In this document: positions 25,704 through 33,402 of the stretch, piece after piece | Position numbering within the stretch: position 1 is the first letter of the stretch | Layout: every line of letters begins with the position of its first letter | NCBI RefSeq assembly: GCF_016863475.1 | Contig: NZ_BOOY01000034.1 | Location: 62,001-126,000, forward strand | Length of the DNA stretch: 64,000 nt | Reading direction: 5' to 3' | Origin: Spirilliplanes yamanashiensis | GTDB lineage: Bacteria; Actinomycetota; Actinomycetes; Mycobacteriales; Micromonosporaceae | Program-made: the position numbers and the translations under genes | The notes under the pieces: model-generated | Told to the model about the DNA's origin: nothing | Seen by the model: the letters and a program-made list of their open reading frames with translations, nothing else | Databases searched by the model: none

Positions 25704-25739
25704 CCGAACGGCCGGCATCATCCGTTCGGCCGATGCCGG
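25704..25739. other. interleaved 8-bp inverted repeats (pseudoknot or alternative hairpins)
   Basis: Four 8-bp blocks run in order A-B-A'-B': CCGAACGG (25704), CCGGCATC (25712), CCGTTCGG (25722), GATGCCGG (25732). A pairs perfectly with A' and B with B', so two 8-bp stems interleave as in an H-type pseudoknot, or compete. It lies in the 283-bp gap between the lipoprotein stop and the surface-protein start. Confidence 0.6.
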
Positions 25740-25809
25740 GGGTTCACGGCGCGGCCCGCGGACAACGGGTTTTTCTCCCCCGCCGCGCGGGATGCGTAAC
25801 CGTAGCGCC

Positions 25810-26694
25810 TCAGCGCGTGATCGTCACGGGCACGGGCCGTCCCTCCCGGACCTCCAGCACGGACCGCTCCCCGAGCGGCCGCGCGAGCCGGGCCACGGCG
25901 GTACGCGCATGCCCGATGGCGGGGCAGACGTCGTCGGCGCTGTGCCGCGTCTCGTGGACGATGACGACGACGGCGGCCGCGGACTCGACGGCCTCGGCGG
26001 CGTAGTCGGCGCCGCACGGCTCGCTCGCCGGGCCGCGGGAGCCGACGAGCGACACGGTCAGCTCGGTCCCGGCCGCGGTGGTGGTGGCCGACTCGACGCC
26101 GATCCCGGCGGGGGTGTCGTACGGGTCCCAGGACGGCGGCGTCACGACGACGGTGCGGGCCGGGCCGACGGCGACGCGGGTGAGCCGCGCGTCGGCGCCC
26201 TCCACGGTGAACTCCCACGCCGGGGCGGTCGCCCGCCCGCGCGTGGTGCCGATGTCCACCTGGACCAGGCGGGCGCCGGTGACGCGGGCCGGGGTGCAGC
26301 CGGCGCAGTCCACGGCGCCCTGGGCGGACATCTGCGCCAGCGCCTCCCCCGCCCCGATCAGCGGCACGGCCTCGGTGCTGCCGTCGGCCCAGCGCACCCG
26401 CCCGGTGGCGGCGGGCGCCCCCGGCAACGGCCCGGTCGCCACCGCCAGCCCCGCGCCGAGACCGCCGGACTTCTCGTCGGTGCTGCCGCGCAGCCCGGTC
26501 AGCTGCTCGACGGGGATGAACCGCCGCGGCTCACCGGCCCGCGCGACCGCCTCGTCGTACCGGGTCAGCGCCGCCCGCGCCTGCGCCCGCACCTGCTCCG
26601 TCGTGTCGGGGGCGGCGACCGGCGCCCCACCCTGCCCGCCGCACCCGGCCAGCACGGCCACCGCCAGCACCGCCGCAACCCGTCCCCCGCGCAT
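25810..26694 (-). CDS. lipoprotein of unknown function
   Basis: A 294-residue protein. ATG 26694 has GGAGGT seven bases upstream and is preferred to the GTG nine bases earlier. The leader ends in the lipobox LAGC, giving a lipid-anchored Cys near residue 18. The remainder contains four more cysteines (VDCAGCTPA, EPCGADY, DVCPAIG) and no recognised domain. The pattern of a helical start followed by mixed beta strands is not diagnostic. It lies just downstream of a three-gene type VII-secretion-like cluster in the same orientation (gap 73 bp) and may be its exported partner. Confidence 0.7.
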   Translation of the reverse strand: MRGGRVAAVLAVAVLAGCGGQGGAPVAAPDTTEQVRAQARAALTRYDEAVARAGEPRRFIPVEQLTGLRGSTDEKSGGLGAGLAVATGPLPGAPAATGRVRWADGSTEAVPLIGAGEALAQMSAQGAVDCAGCTPARVTGARLVQVDIGTTRGRATAPAWEFTVEGADARLTRVAVGPARTVVVTPPSWDPYDTPAGIGVESATTTAAGTELTVSLVGSRGPASEPCGADYAAEAVESAAAVVVIVHETRHSADDVCPAIGHARTAVARLARPLGERSVLEVREGRPVPVTITR

Positions 26695-26767
26695 CGCGCT
26701 CACCTCCGGGTCGTTCGACGGCCCGCGCCGGGCGCCGGTTCCGCGCCGCGCGAACCCCGTCGCGGCG

Positions 26768-27541
26768 TCAGAGGGCGCCGACGGCCTGTGGCCAGTGACC
26801 GCCCGGCATCTTCTCCTTGCCGGTGACCATGGCCTCGATGTCGCGCACGTTCTTCAGCTGGTCGACGAGGCGCTTGCTGAGGTTCATCAGGTCGTTGAGG
26901 CCCTTCTCGATGACCCGGCCCAGCATGCTGCCGCACTTGCCGATGGCCTCCAGGAAGCCCGCCACGCTCGCCGCGTCGATGGCGGCCGCGGCCAGGTCGC
27001 CGGCGAGGATGGAGATGTAGCCGCCCATCGTCACCAGATACTCCACGTTGGCCTTGACCACGGTGAACAGCCAGGTGCTGACGGCGTCGGCCTTCGCCGC
27101 GACGTCGCCGGCGGCGGCCGCCTGGGCGGACAGCTTCGCGGCGTACGCGTCGGCGGCCTCGCCCTTCCAGTAGAGGAGGTGGTCTGCCTTCACGGGCACC
27201 CGGCCGGCGATGTCGGAGGCGGGACCGTACACGCCGGACACCCAGTCGAAGCTGGTGAGGATCAGCGAGATGATCGGCGTGGAGTGGTCCAGCGCGTACT
27301 GCGCCTTGTCGAGCAGCTCGACCACGCCGGCGCGCAGCTCGTCGATCTTGCCCTTGGCCCACTCCCAGCCGGCGACCGTGAGCAGGCCGCCCGCCGCGAC
27401 GAGCCAGCGGTGGTCGTTGAGGTTGTCGACGAGCCGGGTGAAGTTGTCGACGACCAGGCCGACCCCGGCGCGCACCTCGGCGACGGCCCGGTCGAACAGC
27501 TCGCGCGCCTCGTCGATCTCGGCTGCCTGCGGCGGCGCCAT
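26768..27541 (-). CDS. WXG100/LXG-like helical protein, type VII secretion-like locus
   Basis: A 257-residue, almost all-helical protein starting at ATG 27541, which overlaps the stop of the preceding small gene (ATGA). The central segment LLYWKGEAADAYAAKLSAQ has the W-x-G turn (here WKG) flanked by two amphipathic helices, the hallmark of ESX/WXG100-related substrates. Two hydrophobic stretches (residues ~40-60 and ~195-215) could contact membranes. Its small helical neighbour and a YbaB-like gene complete the unit. No EccC ATPase is nearby, so secretion would rely on a system elsewhere. Confidence 0.6.
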   Translation of the reverse strand: MAPPQAAEIDEARELFDRAVAEVRAGVGLVVDNFTRLVDNLNDHRWLVAAGGLLTVAGWEWAKGKIDELRAGVVELLDKAQYALDHSTPIISLILTSFDWVSGVYGPASDIAGRVPVKADHLLYWKGEAADAYAAKLSAQAAAAGDVAAKADAVSTWLFTVVKANVEYLVTMGGYISILAGDLAAAAIDAASVAGFLEAIGKCGSMLGRVIEKGLNDLMNLSKRLVDQLKNVRDIEAMVTGKEKMPGGHWPQAVGAL

Positions 27542-27894
27542 CAGCCCTCCACCTCGCCGGGCAGGTCGAACCGCCCGTAGTAGCTGTCCAGCCGCGCGGC
27601 CGACACGCTGTCGCTGCCGTCGTAGTCGTCGGCGATCCGCTGCAGGGCGCCGGCGATCTCGCCGAACTCGGCCCGGCCCTCGGCGAGCCGGGCGGCCAGG
27701 TAGGCGCGGAACTTCTCGTACGTGGGCGCGAGCGACATCGAGGTCGGGTCGCCGCAGAAGAACGCGGTGACGTCCAGCGTCAGCCGGTCGACGTTCTTCT
27801 GCACGGCGCTCAGGTCGTCGGCGAGCGCGACCCACTTGCGGCGCTCGGTGTCGAGGGCCGCGGTGACGACCTCGACCGTGGACTCATCCGGCAC
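27541..27894 (-). CDS. small helical ESX-like partner protein
   Basis: A 117-residue, acidic, all-helical protein without signal peptide or membrane helix. Size and helix-turn-helix hairpin layout (RRKWVALADDLSAVQKNV ... TYEKFRAYLAARLAEG) resemble WXG100-family chaperone or partner proteins, but the W-x-G turn is not clear. Its stop overlaps the next start by ATGA and its start overlaps the upstream gene by 11 bp, so the three proteins are probably made in fixed ratio and form a complex. Confidence 0.6.
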   Translation of the reverse strand: MPDESTVEVVTAALDTERRKWVALADDLSAVQKNVDRLTLDVTAFFCGDPTSMSLAPTYEKFRAYLAARLAEGRAEFGEIAGALQRIADDYDGSDSVSAARLDSYYGRFDLPGEVEG

Positions 27895-28420
27895 GGCCCA
27901 CCTCCCGGAACGCGACGAGCGCGTCGCCGGCCAGCACGCTGCCGCCGGTCTCGCCGCGCACGTTGACCTGCACCCGGCGCACCTCCCGGCCGCGGGCGAG
28001 GAGCAGCACGTGCCGCCGCGGGCCCCACACGGACCGCTCGCCGCCGTCGGCGGCGGGCAGCGCGGCCGCGGCGAGCCGCCGCGCGGTGTCGTCGAGCTCG
28101 CCGCGCATGCGGCGCAGCCACTGCCCGGGCGGCTCGTCGCGGGGCGCAGGGCCGCGGCCGGGCCCGGGCCCGCCGGCCGGCGCGGCCTCCACGATGGACC
28201 CGGCCAGGGCGCTGCGGTACGCGGTGAGCAGCGCGTCGCCGAGCCCGGCCGGTGTCAGCACGCCGCGCCACGCCTCGTCGATGCGCACGTCCTCGACCAG
28301 GCCGCCCGCTCCGATGCCGACGGTGACGACGCCGGGCGCCGCCGCGGGCGCGGGCGCCCCGGTGTCGTCCGCGGGCTCCAGGGTGGGCAGTCGCCACCCG
28401 TTCGCGTACTCGCCAGTCAC
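27884..28420 (-). CDS. YbaB/EbfC-like protein of the ESX-like trio
   Basis: A 178-residue protein from GTG 28420 (GGGGGAG upstream); an ATG at 28444 is possible but poorly placed. Residues about 30-75 (VTVGIGAGGLVEDVRIDEAW followed by LGDALLTAYRSAL) match the strand-helix core of YbaB/EbfC nucleoid proteins, which in actinobacteria are often found beside ESX-like genes. The C-terminal half is mixed alpha/beta and not recognised. It is the first gene of the coupled trio. Confidence 0.6.
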   Translation of the reverse strand: MTGEYANGWRLPTLEPADDTGAPAPAAAPGVVTVGIGAGGLVEDVRIDEAWRGVLTPAGLGDALLTAYRSALAGSIVEAAPAGGPGPGRGPAPRDEPPGQWLRRMRGELDDTARRLAAAALPAADGGERSVWGPRRHVLLLARGREVRRVQVNVRGETGGSVLAGDALVAFREVGRAG

Positions 28421-28448
28421 ACGCCACTCCCCCCGGTCGCGCATGATC

Positions 28449-28727
28449 CTAGAGGCCCGCGGCGCCCCCCGTTGCCCCGTCCACAGGCGGCACCCGGCGC
28501 AGGAACGCGTGCGGCGTGTTCATGGTCGTGAACGGCGCCACGTTGACCAGCTCCCAGCCGTACTGCCGCAGGTGCTCGACCGCGTGCAGCGCCCAGCTGA
28601 CCGAGTCGGACGTCACGGCCAGGTAGTGGAACGGGTAGCCGTCGAGCTGCGCCCGGCCCTGCAGCACCGCCGCCGCCGACACCGTCCGGTTGCGGCCGAT
28701 CTGCTCGGCCGTCTCGATCGTCGTCAT
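28449..28727 (-). CDS. DUF4177-like small conserved protein
   Basis: A 92-residue soluble protein. The core, FHYLAVTSDSVSWALHAVEHLRQYGWELVNVAPF, resembles small actinobacterial proteins of the DUF4177 type, in which a YGWELV turn is usual. No catalytic residues are evident. It follows the phosphoesterase gene by 9 bp and is probably co-transcribed with it. Confidence 0.65.
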   Translation of the reverse strand: MTTIETAEQIGRNRTVSAAAVLQGRAQLDGYPFHYLAVTSDSVSWALHAVEHLRQYGWELVNVAPFTTMNTPHAFLRRVPPVDGATGGAAGL

Positions 28728-28736
28728 GCCGCGACC

Positions 28737-29438
28737 CTAGTGACCGGTGTCCCGCGCGGCGATCGCCGTGAACGCCGCCAGCGCCTCGGCGTCGTCGTGC
28801 GGGTGCAGCACGTACTCGTCGGCCCAGGCGCGCGCCCCCGCGGCGGCGATCCGGGCGGCCGCCGCCGCGGCGTCGTACGCGGTGCGGCGCAGCTCGACGA
28901 CCGGGCCCAGCAGCGCCCAGTACGCCCCGGGCGGCCCGTACGCCATGCCGACGCTGCCGGGGTTGACGACCCGGCGGCCGGCGGCGAGCCGGTCGAACGG
29001 CATGTGGGTGTGCCCGCACACCACCGTCGGCGCCGTGACGCCGGCCAGCGCGGCCGCCCAGCGGGCGGGCGGGGAGTCGACGAGGACGACCTCGTCGTCG
29101 CGGCGCGGGGTGGCGTGGCAGAACAGCACCGGGCCGAGGCCGTCGACGTCGAGCGTGACGGTCAGTGGCAGCCCGGCCAGCAGGTCGCGGTGCCGGCGCG
29201 ACAGGCCGCCGGTCCCGGCGTCGGACGCGGCGACCAGCTCGCGCTCGCCGTTGCCGTGCACCCACACCGCCCGGTCGCCCAGCGCGGCGAGCCGGTCCAG
29301 GGTCTCGGCGGGCATCGGCCCGCCGGCGATGTCGCCGAGCAGCACGTACCGGTCGGGCCTGAGGGGTTCCGCCTCGGCCAGGACCGCGTCGAGCGCCGGC
29401 AGGTTGGCGTGGATGTCGGCGAGGACGGCGACTCTCAT
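28737..29438 (-). CDS. calcineurin-like metallophosphoesterase (YfcE/MJ0936 type)
   Basis: A 233-residue cytoplasmic enzyme. Metal-binding blocks are in the family order: DIHANLPAL, LGDIAGG, HGNGE, FCHATP and CGHTHMPF, followed by NPGSVGMAYGPPGAY. This is the two-metal phosphodiesterase family that includes YfcE; the natural substrate cannot be told from sequence. Start at ATG 29438, divergent from the DUF2203 gene with 46 bp between. Confidence 0.9.
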   Translation of the reverse strand: MRVAVLADIHANLPALDAVLAEAEPLRPDRYVLLGDIAGGPMPAETLDRLAALGDRAVWVHGNGERELVAASDAGTGGLSRRHRDLLAGLPLTVTLDVDGLGPVLFCHATPRRDDEVVLVDSPPARWAAALAGVTAPTVVCGHTHMPFDRLAAGRRVVNPGSVGMAYGPPGAYWALLGPVVELRRTAYDAAAAAARIAAAGARAWADEYVLHPHDDAEALAAFTAIAARDTGH

Positions 29439-29484
29439 CCGCCCATCGTCTCCCCCGGCGGCGCGGCTGGCAGACTCTGCGCGC

Positions 29485-29847
29485 ATGGGGCTGTTCACGG
29501 TGGCGGAGGCGCGCCGCGAGATCGCCCGGCTGCGGCCGGTGCTCGACGAGCTGGTCGTCGTCCGGGCCGACGTGGTCGAGCTGTCCGCGGCACTGGCGGC
29601 GGGCGGCGAGCCGTCGGCGCTCGGCGGGCTGCCGGAACGCAAGGCCGCGGAGGCCCGGTTCGACGAGCTGATGACGGCGGTGCAGCAGACCGGGGCGGAG
29701 CTGAAGGGCGTGGCGCCGCTGCTGGTCGACTTCCCCGCCGACCTGGACGGCGTGCCGGTGCTGCTGTGCTGGCTGGAGGGCGAGCCGGAGCTGGCCTGGT
29801 ACCACCGCCTCGACCTGGGTTTCGCGGGTCGGCGCCGGCTGCCCTGA
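29485..29847 (+). CDS. DUF2203 family protein
   Basis: A 120-residue protein: FTVAEARREIARLRPVL at the N-terminus, a helical hairpin, then VLLCWLEGEPELAWYHRLDLGFAGRR at the C-terminus, the signature of DUF2203. Members are widespread in actinobacteria and their function is unknown. It converges on the PLP decarboxylase, whose stop is 4 bp away. Confidence 0.85.
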   Translation: MGLFTVAEARREIARLRPVLDELVVVRADVVELSAALAAGGEPSALGGLPERKAAEARFDELMTAVQQTGAELKGVAPLLVDFPADLDGVPVLLCWLEGEPELAWYHRLDLGFAGRRRLP

Positions 29848-29851
29848 CGCG

Positions 29852-31321
29852 TCAGGCCGCCCGCTCGGCCACCAGCGCGTCGCCCAGCTCGACCAGGGCG
29901 GCGGCCAGGCCCGTCACGTCGGCGTCGGTGTGCCGGACGCCGACGTAGCAGGGCCGGATCGCGAACCGCCCGGCCACCACGGTGCTCGACGGCAGGTGGG
30001 CGGTGGTCCGCCACAGCCGGCGCAGCAGCTCCTCGTTGAGGGCGTCCAGCTCGGCGTCGGCGACGGGGTGCGCGGGCCGGTAGCGCAGGCAGGCCACCGA
30101 CAGCTCGGGGTCGGTCAGCGCCTCCAGCCGGGGGTGCGCGCGGGCCAGGTCGGTGAGGCGGCGGGCGTAGGCGACGTGCCGGCGGATCCGCTCGTGCAGC
30201 CCGTCGCGGCCGATCTCGCGCAGCACGGCCCACACGAGCACGCCGCGCGGCGGGGCCGACAGCTCCACGCTCAAGTCGTCGTAGTGCACCCCGAAGTCCT
30301 CGAACGCCGAGGCGACCGCCCCGCTGCCGGGCATCGCCAGGTACGCCGCCGGGGTCTGGGTGAACGTGCGGTGCAGCAGCTCGGGGTCGCGCACGAACGT
30401 GGCGGCGCAGCCCACGCCGGTGGCCAGCCACTTGTGCGGGTCGACGATCCACGACTGCGCCCGCCGCACCCCGGCGAACCGCCCGGCCAGCTCCTCGACC
30501 CCGGCGGCGGGCAGCCCGTACGCGCCGTCGACGTGCAGCCACACGCCGTGCCGCTCGGCGACGTCGGCCAGCGCGTCCAGCGGGTCGATCGCGCCCGTGT
30601 TGGTGGTGCCGGCCACCCCCACCACGGCGACCGGCACGTCCCCGGCGGCGACGTCCCGCTCGATCATGCCAGCGAGCAGGTCGGGCCGGACCCGCTGGCG
30701 GTCGTCGACCGGCACCGGCCGGACCGCCTCGCGCCCCAGGCCGAGGACGGCGGCGGACCGGTGGATGGTGTGGTGCGCCTCGGTGCCGGCGTAGATGCGC
30801 CCGCGGGCGCCCGGCGGCAGGCCGTCGCGGCCCACGTCGACGCCGAGCCGTTCGAACGCGGCCTGCCGCGCCGCCCCGAGCGCCAGCAGGTTCGCCACCG
30901 AACCGCCGCTGCTGTAGACCCCGGCGACCGTGGGGTCCAGGCCGCACGCCTGGGCCAGCCAGCGCAGCGACACCCCTTCGAGCAGGTTGAACGCGCTCAC
31001 GGCGTACCGCTGCGGGCTGGCCACCGCGGCGGCGAACTGGGCGACGGCCGGGACCGTCGACGGACCGGTCGTGATGAAACCGGTGAAACCGGGCGCGCCG
31101 ATCGGCAGCCCGTTGGCGACCACCCAGTCGGCCAGCTCCGCGAGGGCCGGGCCGGCGCCCGCGCCCTTGTCCGGCAGCGGCACGTCGAGCACCGCCTGCC
31201 AGCTGTCCCGGCGGCGCGCCGGGCCGGTCATGTCGGTGAACCGCAGCCACTGCTCCAGCGCCGGCAGGACGGCCTGCACGGCATCGGTCAGACCGTCGGC
31301 CCGGGCGGCATCGGACGTCAT
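29852..31321 (-). CDS. PLP-dependent group II amino-acid decarboxylase-like enzyme
   Basis: A 489-residue enzyme. The PLP lysine is Lys297 in WIVDPHKWLATG; other signatures are YSSGGSVANLLAL (phosphate cup), GTTNTGAIDPLD and HVDGAYG. The fold is that of aromatic-L-amino-acid or glutamate decarboxylases. Members of this family also include tyrosine decarboxylases and aldehyde synthases, so the substrate is open. ATG 31321 is chosen because the preceding 11 residues of open frame lack conservation-like character. Confidence 0.88.
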   Translation of the reverse strand: MTSDAARADGLTDAVQAVLPALEQWLRFTDMTGPARRRDSWQAVLDVPLPDKGAGAGPALAELADWVVANGLPIGAPGFTGFITTGPSTVPAVAQFAAAVASPQRYAVSAFNLLEGVSLRWLAQACGLDPTVAGVYSSGGSVANLLALGAARQAAFERLGVDVGRDGLPPGARGRIYAGTEAHHTIHRSAAVLGLGREAVRPVPVDDRQRVRPDLLAGMIERDVAAGDVPVAVVGVAGTTNTGAIDPLDALADVAERHGVWLHVDGAYGLPAAGVEELAGRFAGVRRAQSWIVDPHKWLATGVGCAATFVRDPELLHRTFTQTPAAYLAMPGSGAVASAFEDFGVHYDDLSVELSAPPRGVLVWAVLREIGRDGLHERIRRHVAYARRLTDLARAHPRLEALTDPELSVACLRYRPAHPVADAELDALNEELLRRLWRTTAHLPSSTVVAGRFAIRPCYVGVRHTDADVTGLAAALVELGDALVAERAA

Positions 31322-31416
31322 CCCGCGAGCATCGCACGCCACCGGCGCGATCACGGTCGCCGATCCGTCATCCGGCCCCTGTGAGGGCGCCCTGGGCTGC
31401 GGCTACCCTTCACGCT

Positions 31417-32019
31417 GTGACCGCGCCCGAGCACGCCTTCCCGGCCGACGGCGGCCCGGCAGACATCGGGCTGCCGGTGCCCGCGCCGCCCGCCCTGTCG
31501 GAGGCGTTCACCGCGGAGACGGTGAGCGAGCTGCGGCACCGGGTGCAGGCCTGCGCCCGCCGGGCCGGTCTGACCGGCGACCCGCTCGACGACTTCGTCG
31601 TCGCGGTCCACGAGCTGACCACCAACGCCGTCCGGCACGGCGGCGGCCGCGGCCACCTGCACTTGCGCCTCGACGACGACAACCTCGTCTGCGACGTCAC
31701 CGACCACGGCCCCGGCTTCGCCGCCCCCGTCCCGGCGACCAGCTCACGCCCGGCCCCGCTGACCGTCGGCGGGCGCGGGCTGTGGCTGGCCCAGCAGCTC
31801 ACCGACACCCTGCTGATCAGCGACGGCCCGGACGGCGTCACCGCCACCGTGACCCTCTGCCTGCCGGCCCGCCCGGCCCCGGCCGGCCCGCTCACCCCGG
31901 CGACCGCCGCCCTGCCCACCGCCGTGCCCACCGCCCTGCCCACCGCCCAGCCCACCGCCCAGCCACCCGCCCCGCCGACGGTGTTGCCCGCCGACGAGCC
32001 GAGCGGTGACGTCCATTAA
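31417..32019 (+). CDS. anti-sigma regulatory factor, RsbW/HATPase type
   Basis: A 200-residue protein from GTG 31417. Residues 20-150 carry the GHKL kinase fold of anti-sigma factors: N-box VAVHELTTNAVRHGG, CDVTDHGPGF and GGRGLWLAQQL. An Ala/Pro/Thr-rich repeat tail (PTALPTAQPTAQP) of 50 residues is unusual. Such proteins bind a sigma factor or phosphorylate a STAS antagonist; the next gene, overlapping by 14 bp, encodes that antagonist. No sigma factor is adjacent. Confidence 0.88.
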   Translation: MTAPEHAFPADGGPADIGLPVPAPPALSEAFTAETVSELRHRVQACARRAGLTGDPLDDFVVAVHELTTNAVRHGGGRGHLHLRLDDDNLVCDVTDHGPGFAAPVPATSSRPAPLTVGGRGLWLAQQLTDTLLISDGPDGVTATVTLCLPARPAPAGPLTPATAALPTAVPTALPTAQPTAQPPAPPTVLPADEPSGDVH

Positions 32020-32338
32020 CGGGCGGTGGAGCCATCGCATCTGCCGCGACGGCGCCACCGCGACGGTCGCCCTCAGCGGCGAGCTCGACATGACCGCCGA
32101 CCCGGCCCTGACCGCGCTGCTCACCGCCGAGCTCGACCACCCCGGCACCGAGGAGGTCCGGGCCGACCTGCACGCGGTGACGTTCATCGACTCGTGGACG
32201 ATCAGCACCCTCGTGCGCACCTACCGCGCCGCCCACGCCGGCGGCCGCCGGTTCGTCGTCACCCAGCCGCACGGGCACGTGCGCCGGGTCCTGGACGTCG
32301 CGGGCGTGCTGGCCACCCTCACCGCCCCGCCGGCCTGA
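32006..32338 (+). CDS. STAS domain anti-sigma factor antagonist
   Basis: A 110-residue single STAS domain. VALSGELDMTADPAL and DLHAVTFIDSWTISTLV are the family blocks; Ser63 is the predicted phosphorylation site, though the usual DSSG is DSWT. GTG 32006 lies within the upstream anti-sigma gene, so the pair is translationally coupled and probably forms a partner switch. Confidence 0.88.
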   Translation: MTSINGRWSHRICRDGATATVALSGELDMTADPALTALLTAELDHPGTEEVRADLHAVTFIDSWTISTLVRTYRAAHAGGRRFVVTQPHGHVRRVLDVAGVLATLTAPPA

Positions 32339-32384
32339 CGCACCCCGGGGCGCGGCCGTTGCGCCGGAGGCGCAGGATGGTCCC

Positions 32385-33026
32385 ATGGCGTCGGTGTCGC
32401 ACCCGGTCTTCGCCCGGGTCTACGAGCGGATGAGCGCCGCGATGGACCGCGCCGGCGCCGCCGAGCACCGGCACGCGCTGCTCGCCGGCCTGTCCGGCCG
32501 CGTCGTCGAGGTCGGCGCCGGCAACGGCCGCATGTTCGCCCACTACCCGCCCGCGGTGACCGAGGTCGTCGCGGTCGAGCCGGAACCCCGGCTGCGGTCC
32601 GCCGCCACGGCCGCCGCCCGCCGCGCGCCGGTCCCCGTCCGGGTCGTCGACGGCGTCGCCGAACACCTGCCCGCCGCCGACGGCGAGTTCGACGCCGCCG
32701 TGGCCGGCCTGGTCCTGTGCTCCGTCGCCGACCAGCGCGCCGCCCTGGCCGAGATCCACCGCGTCCTTCGCCCCGGCGGGCGCCTGCGCTTCCTCGAACA
32801 CGTCGCCGCGGACACCCCGGGCCTGCGCCGGGCCCAGCGGTTCGCCGACGCCACCCTGTGGCCGCGCCTGTTCGGCGGCTGCCACACCGCCCGCGACACC
32901 CCCGCCGCCGTCCGCGCCGCCGGGTTCACCGTCGACGAGCTGCACCGGTTCCGGTTCCCGCCGACCGGACCCACCAGCCCCGCCACCCCGCACGTGCGCG
33001 GCGCCGCCACCCGGACCGCGCCGTGA
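32385..33026 (+). CDS. class I SAM-dependent methyltransferase
   Basis: A 213-residue protein with the methyltransferase motif I VVEVGAGNGRMFAHY, acidic motif II VVAVEPEPRL, a DGVAEHLPAADGEFDAAVAGL segment and the post-motif VLRPGGRLRFLEHV. The layout is that of UbiE/Methyltransf_11 enzymes. The substrate is unknown. Its stop overlaps the start of the glutaredoxin gene (GTGA), so the two are coupled. Confidence 0.88.
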   Translation: MASVSHPVFARVYERMSAAMDRAGAAEHRHALLAGLSGRVVEVGAGNGRMFAHYPPAVTEVVAVEPEPRLRSAATAAARRAPVPVRVVDGVAEHLPAADGEFDAAVAGLVLCSVADQRAALAEIHRVLRPGGRLRFLEHVAADTPGLRRAQRFADATLWPRLFGGCHTARDTPAAVRAAGFTVDELHRFRFPPTGPTSPATPHVRGAATRTAP

Positions 33027-33259
33027 ACCCCGTCGTCGTCTACACCCGCCCCGGCTGCCCGTACTGCTTCCTGCTGCGCCGGGGCCTGCGCCGCCGCGGC
33101 GTGCCGTTCACCGAGGTCGACATCTGGCAGGACCCGTCGGCGGCCGCCGCGGTCCGCGCGGTCGCCGACGGCAACGAGACCGTGCCGACCGTCCACGTGG
33201 CGGGCCGCTGGCTGGTCAACCCGCGCGCCGCCGAGGTGCAGCGCCTCGCCGCCGGCTGA
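33023..33259 (+). CDS. glutaredoxin/mycoredoxin-like protein
   Basis: A 78-residue thioredoxin-fold protein. The redox motif is CPYC (Cys12, Cys15) in VYTRPGCPYCFLLRRGL, with the cis-proline loop at ETVPTVHVAGRWLVNP. In actinobacteria such proteins usually serve as mycoredoxins that reduce mycothiol mixed disulfides. GTG 33023 sits within the methyltransferase stop. Confidence 0.88.
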   Translation: MNPVVVYTRPGCPYCFLLRRGLRRRGVPFTEVDIWQDPSAAAAVRAVADGNETVPTVHVAGRWLVNPRAAEVQRLAAG

Positions 33260-33402
33260 CCGTCCGCCGTGTCCCCGGCCACACCGGCCACGTTGGACGA
33301 CGGGTTCGCCCGGCACCCTCTGTTACTGTCCGAGCGCCCGAGCGCGCGGCCCCGTCCCGGCGGCCGCCCACCCCCATGCGCCGGACCCCCGTCACCGAGG
33401 AG

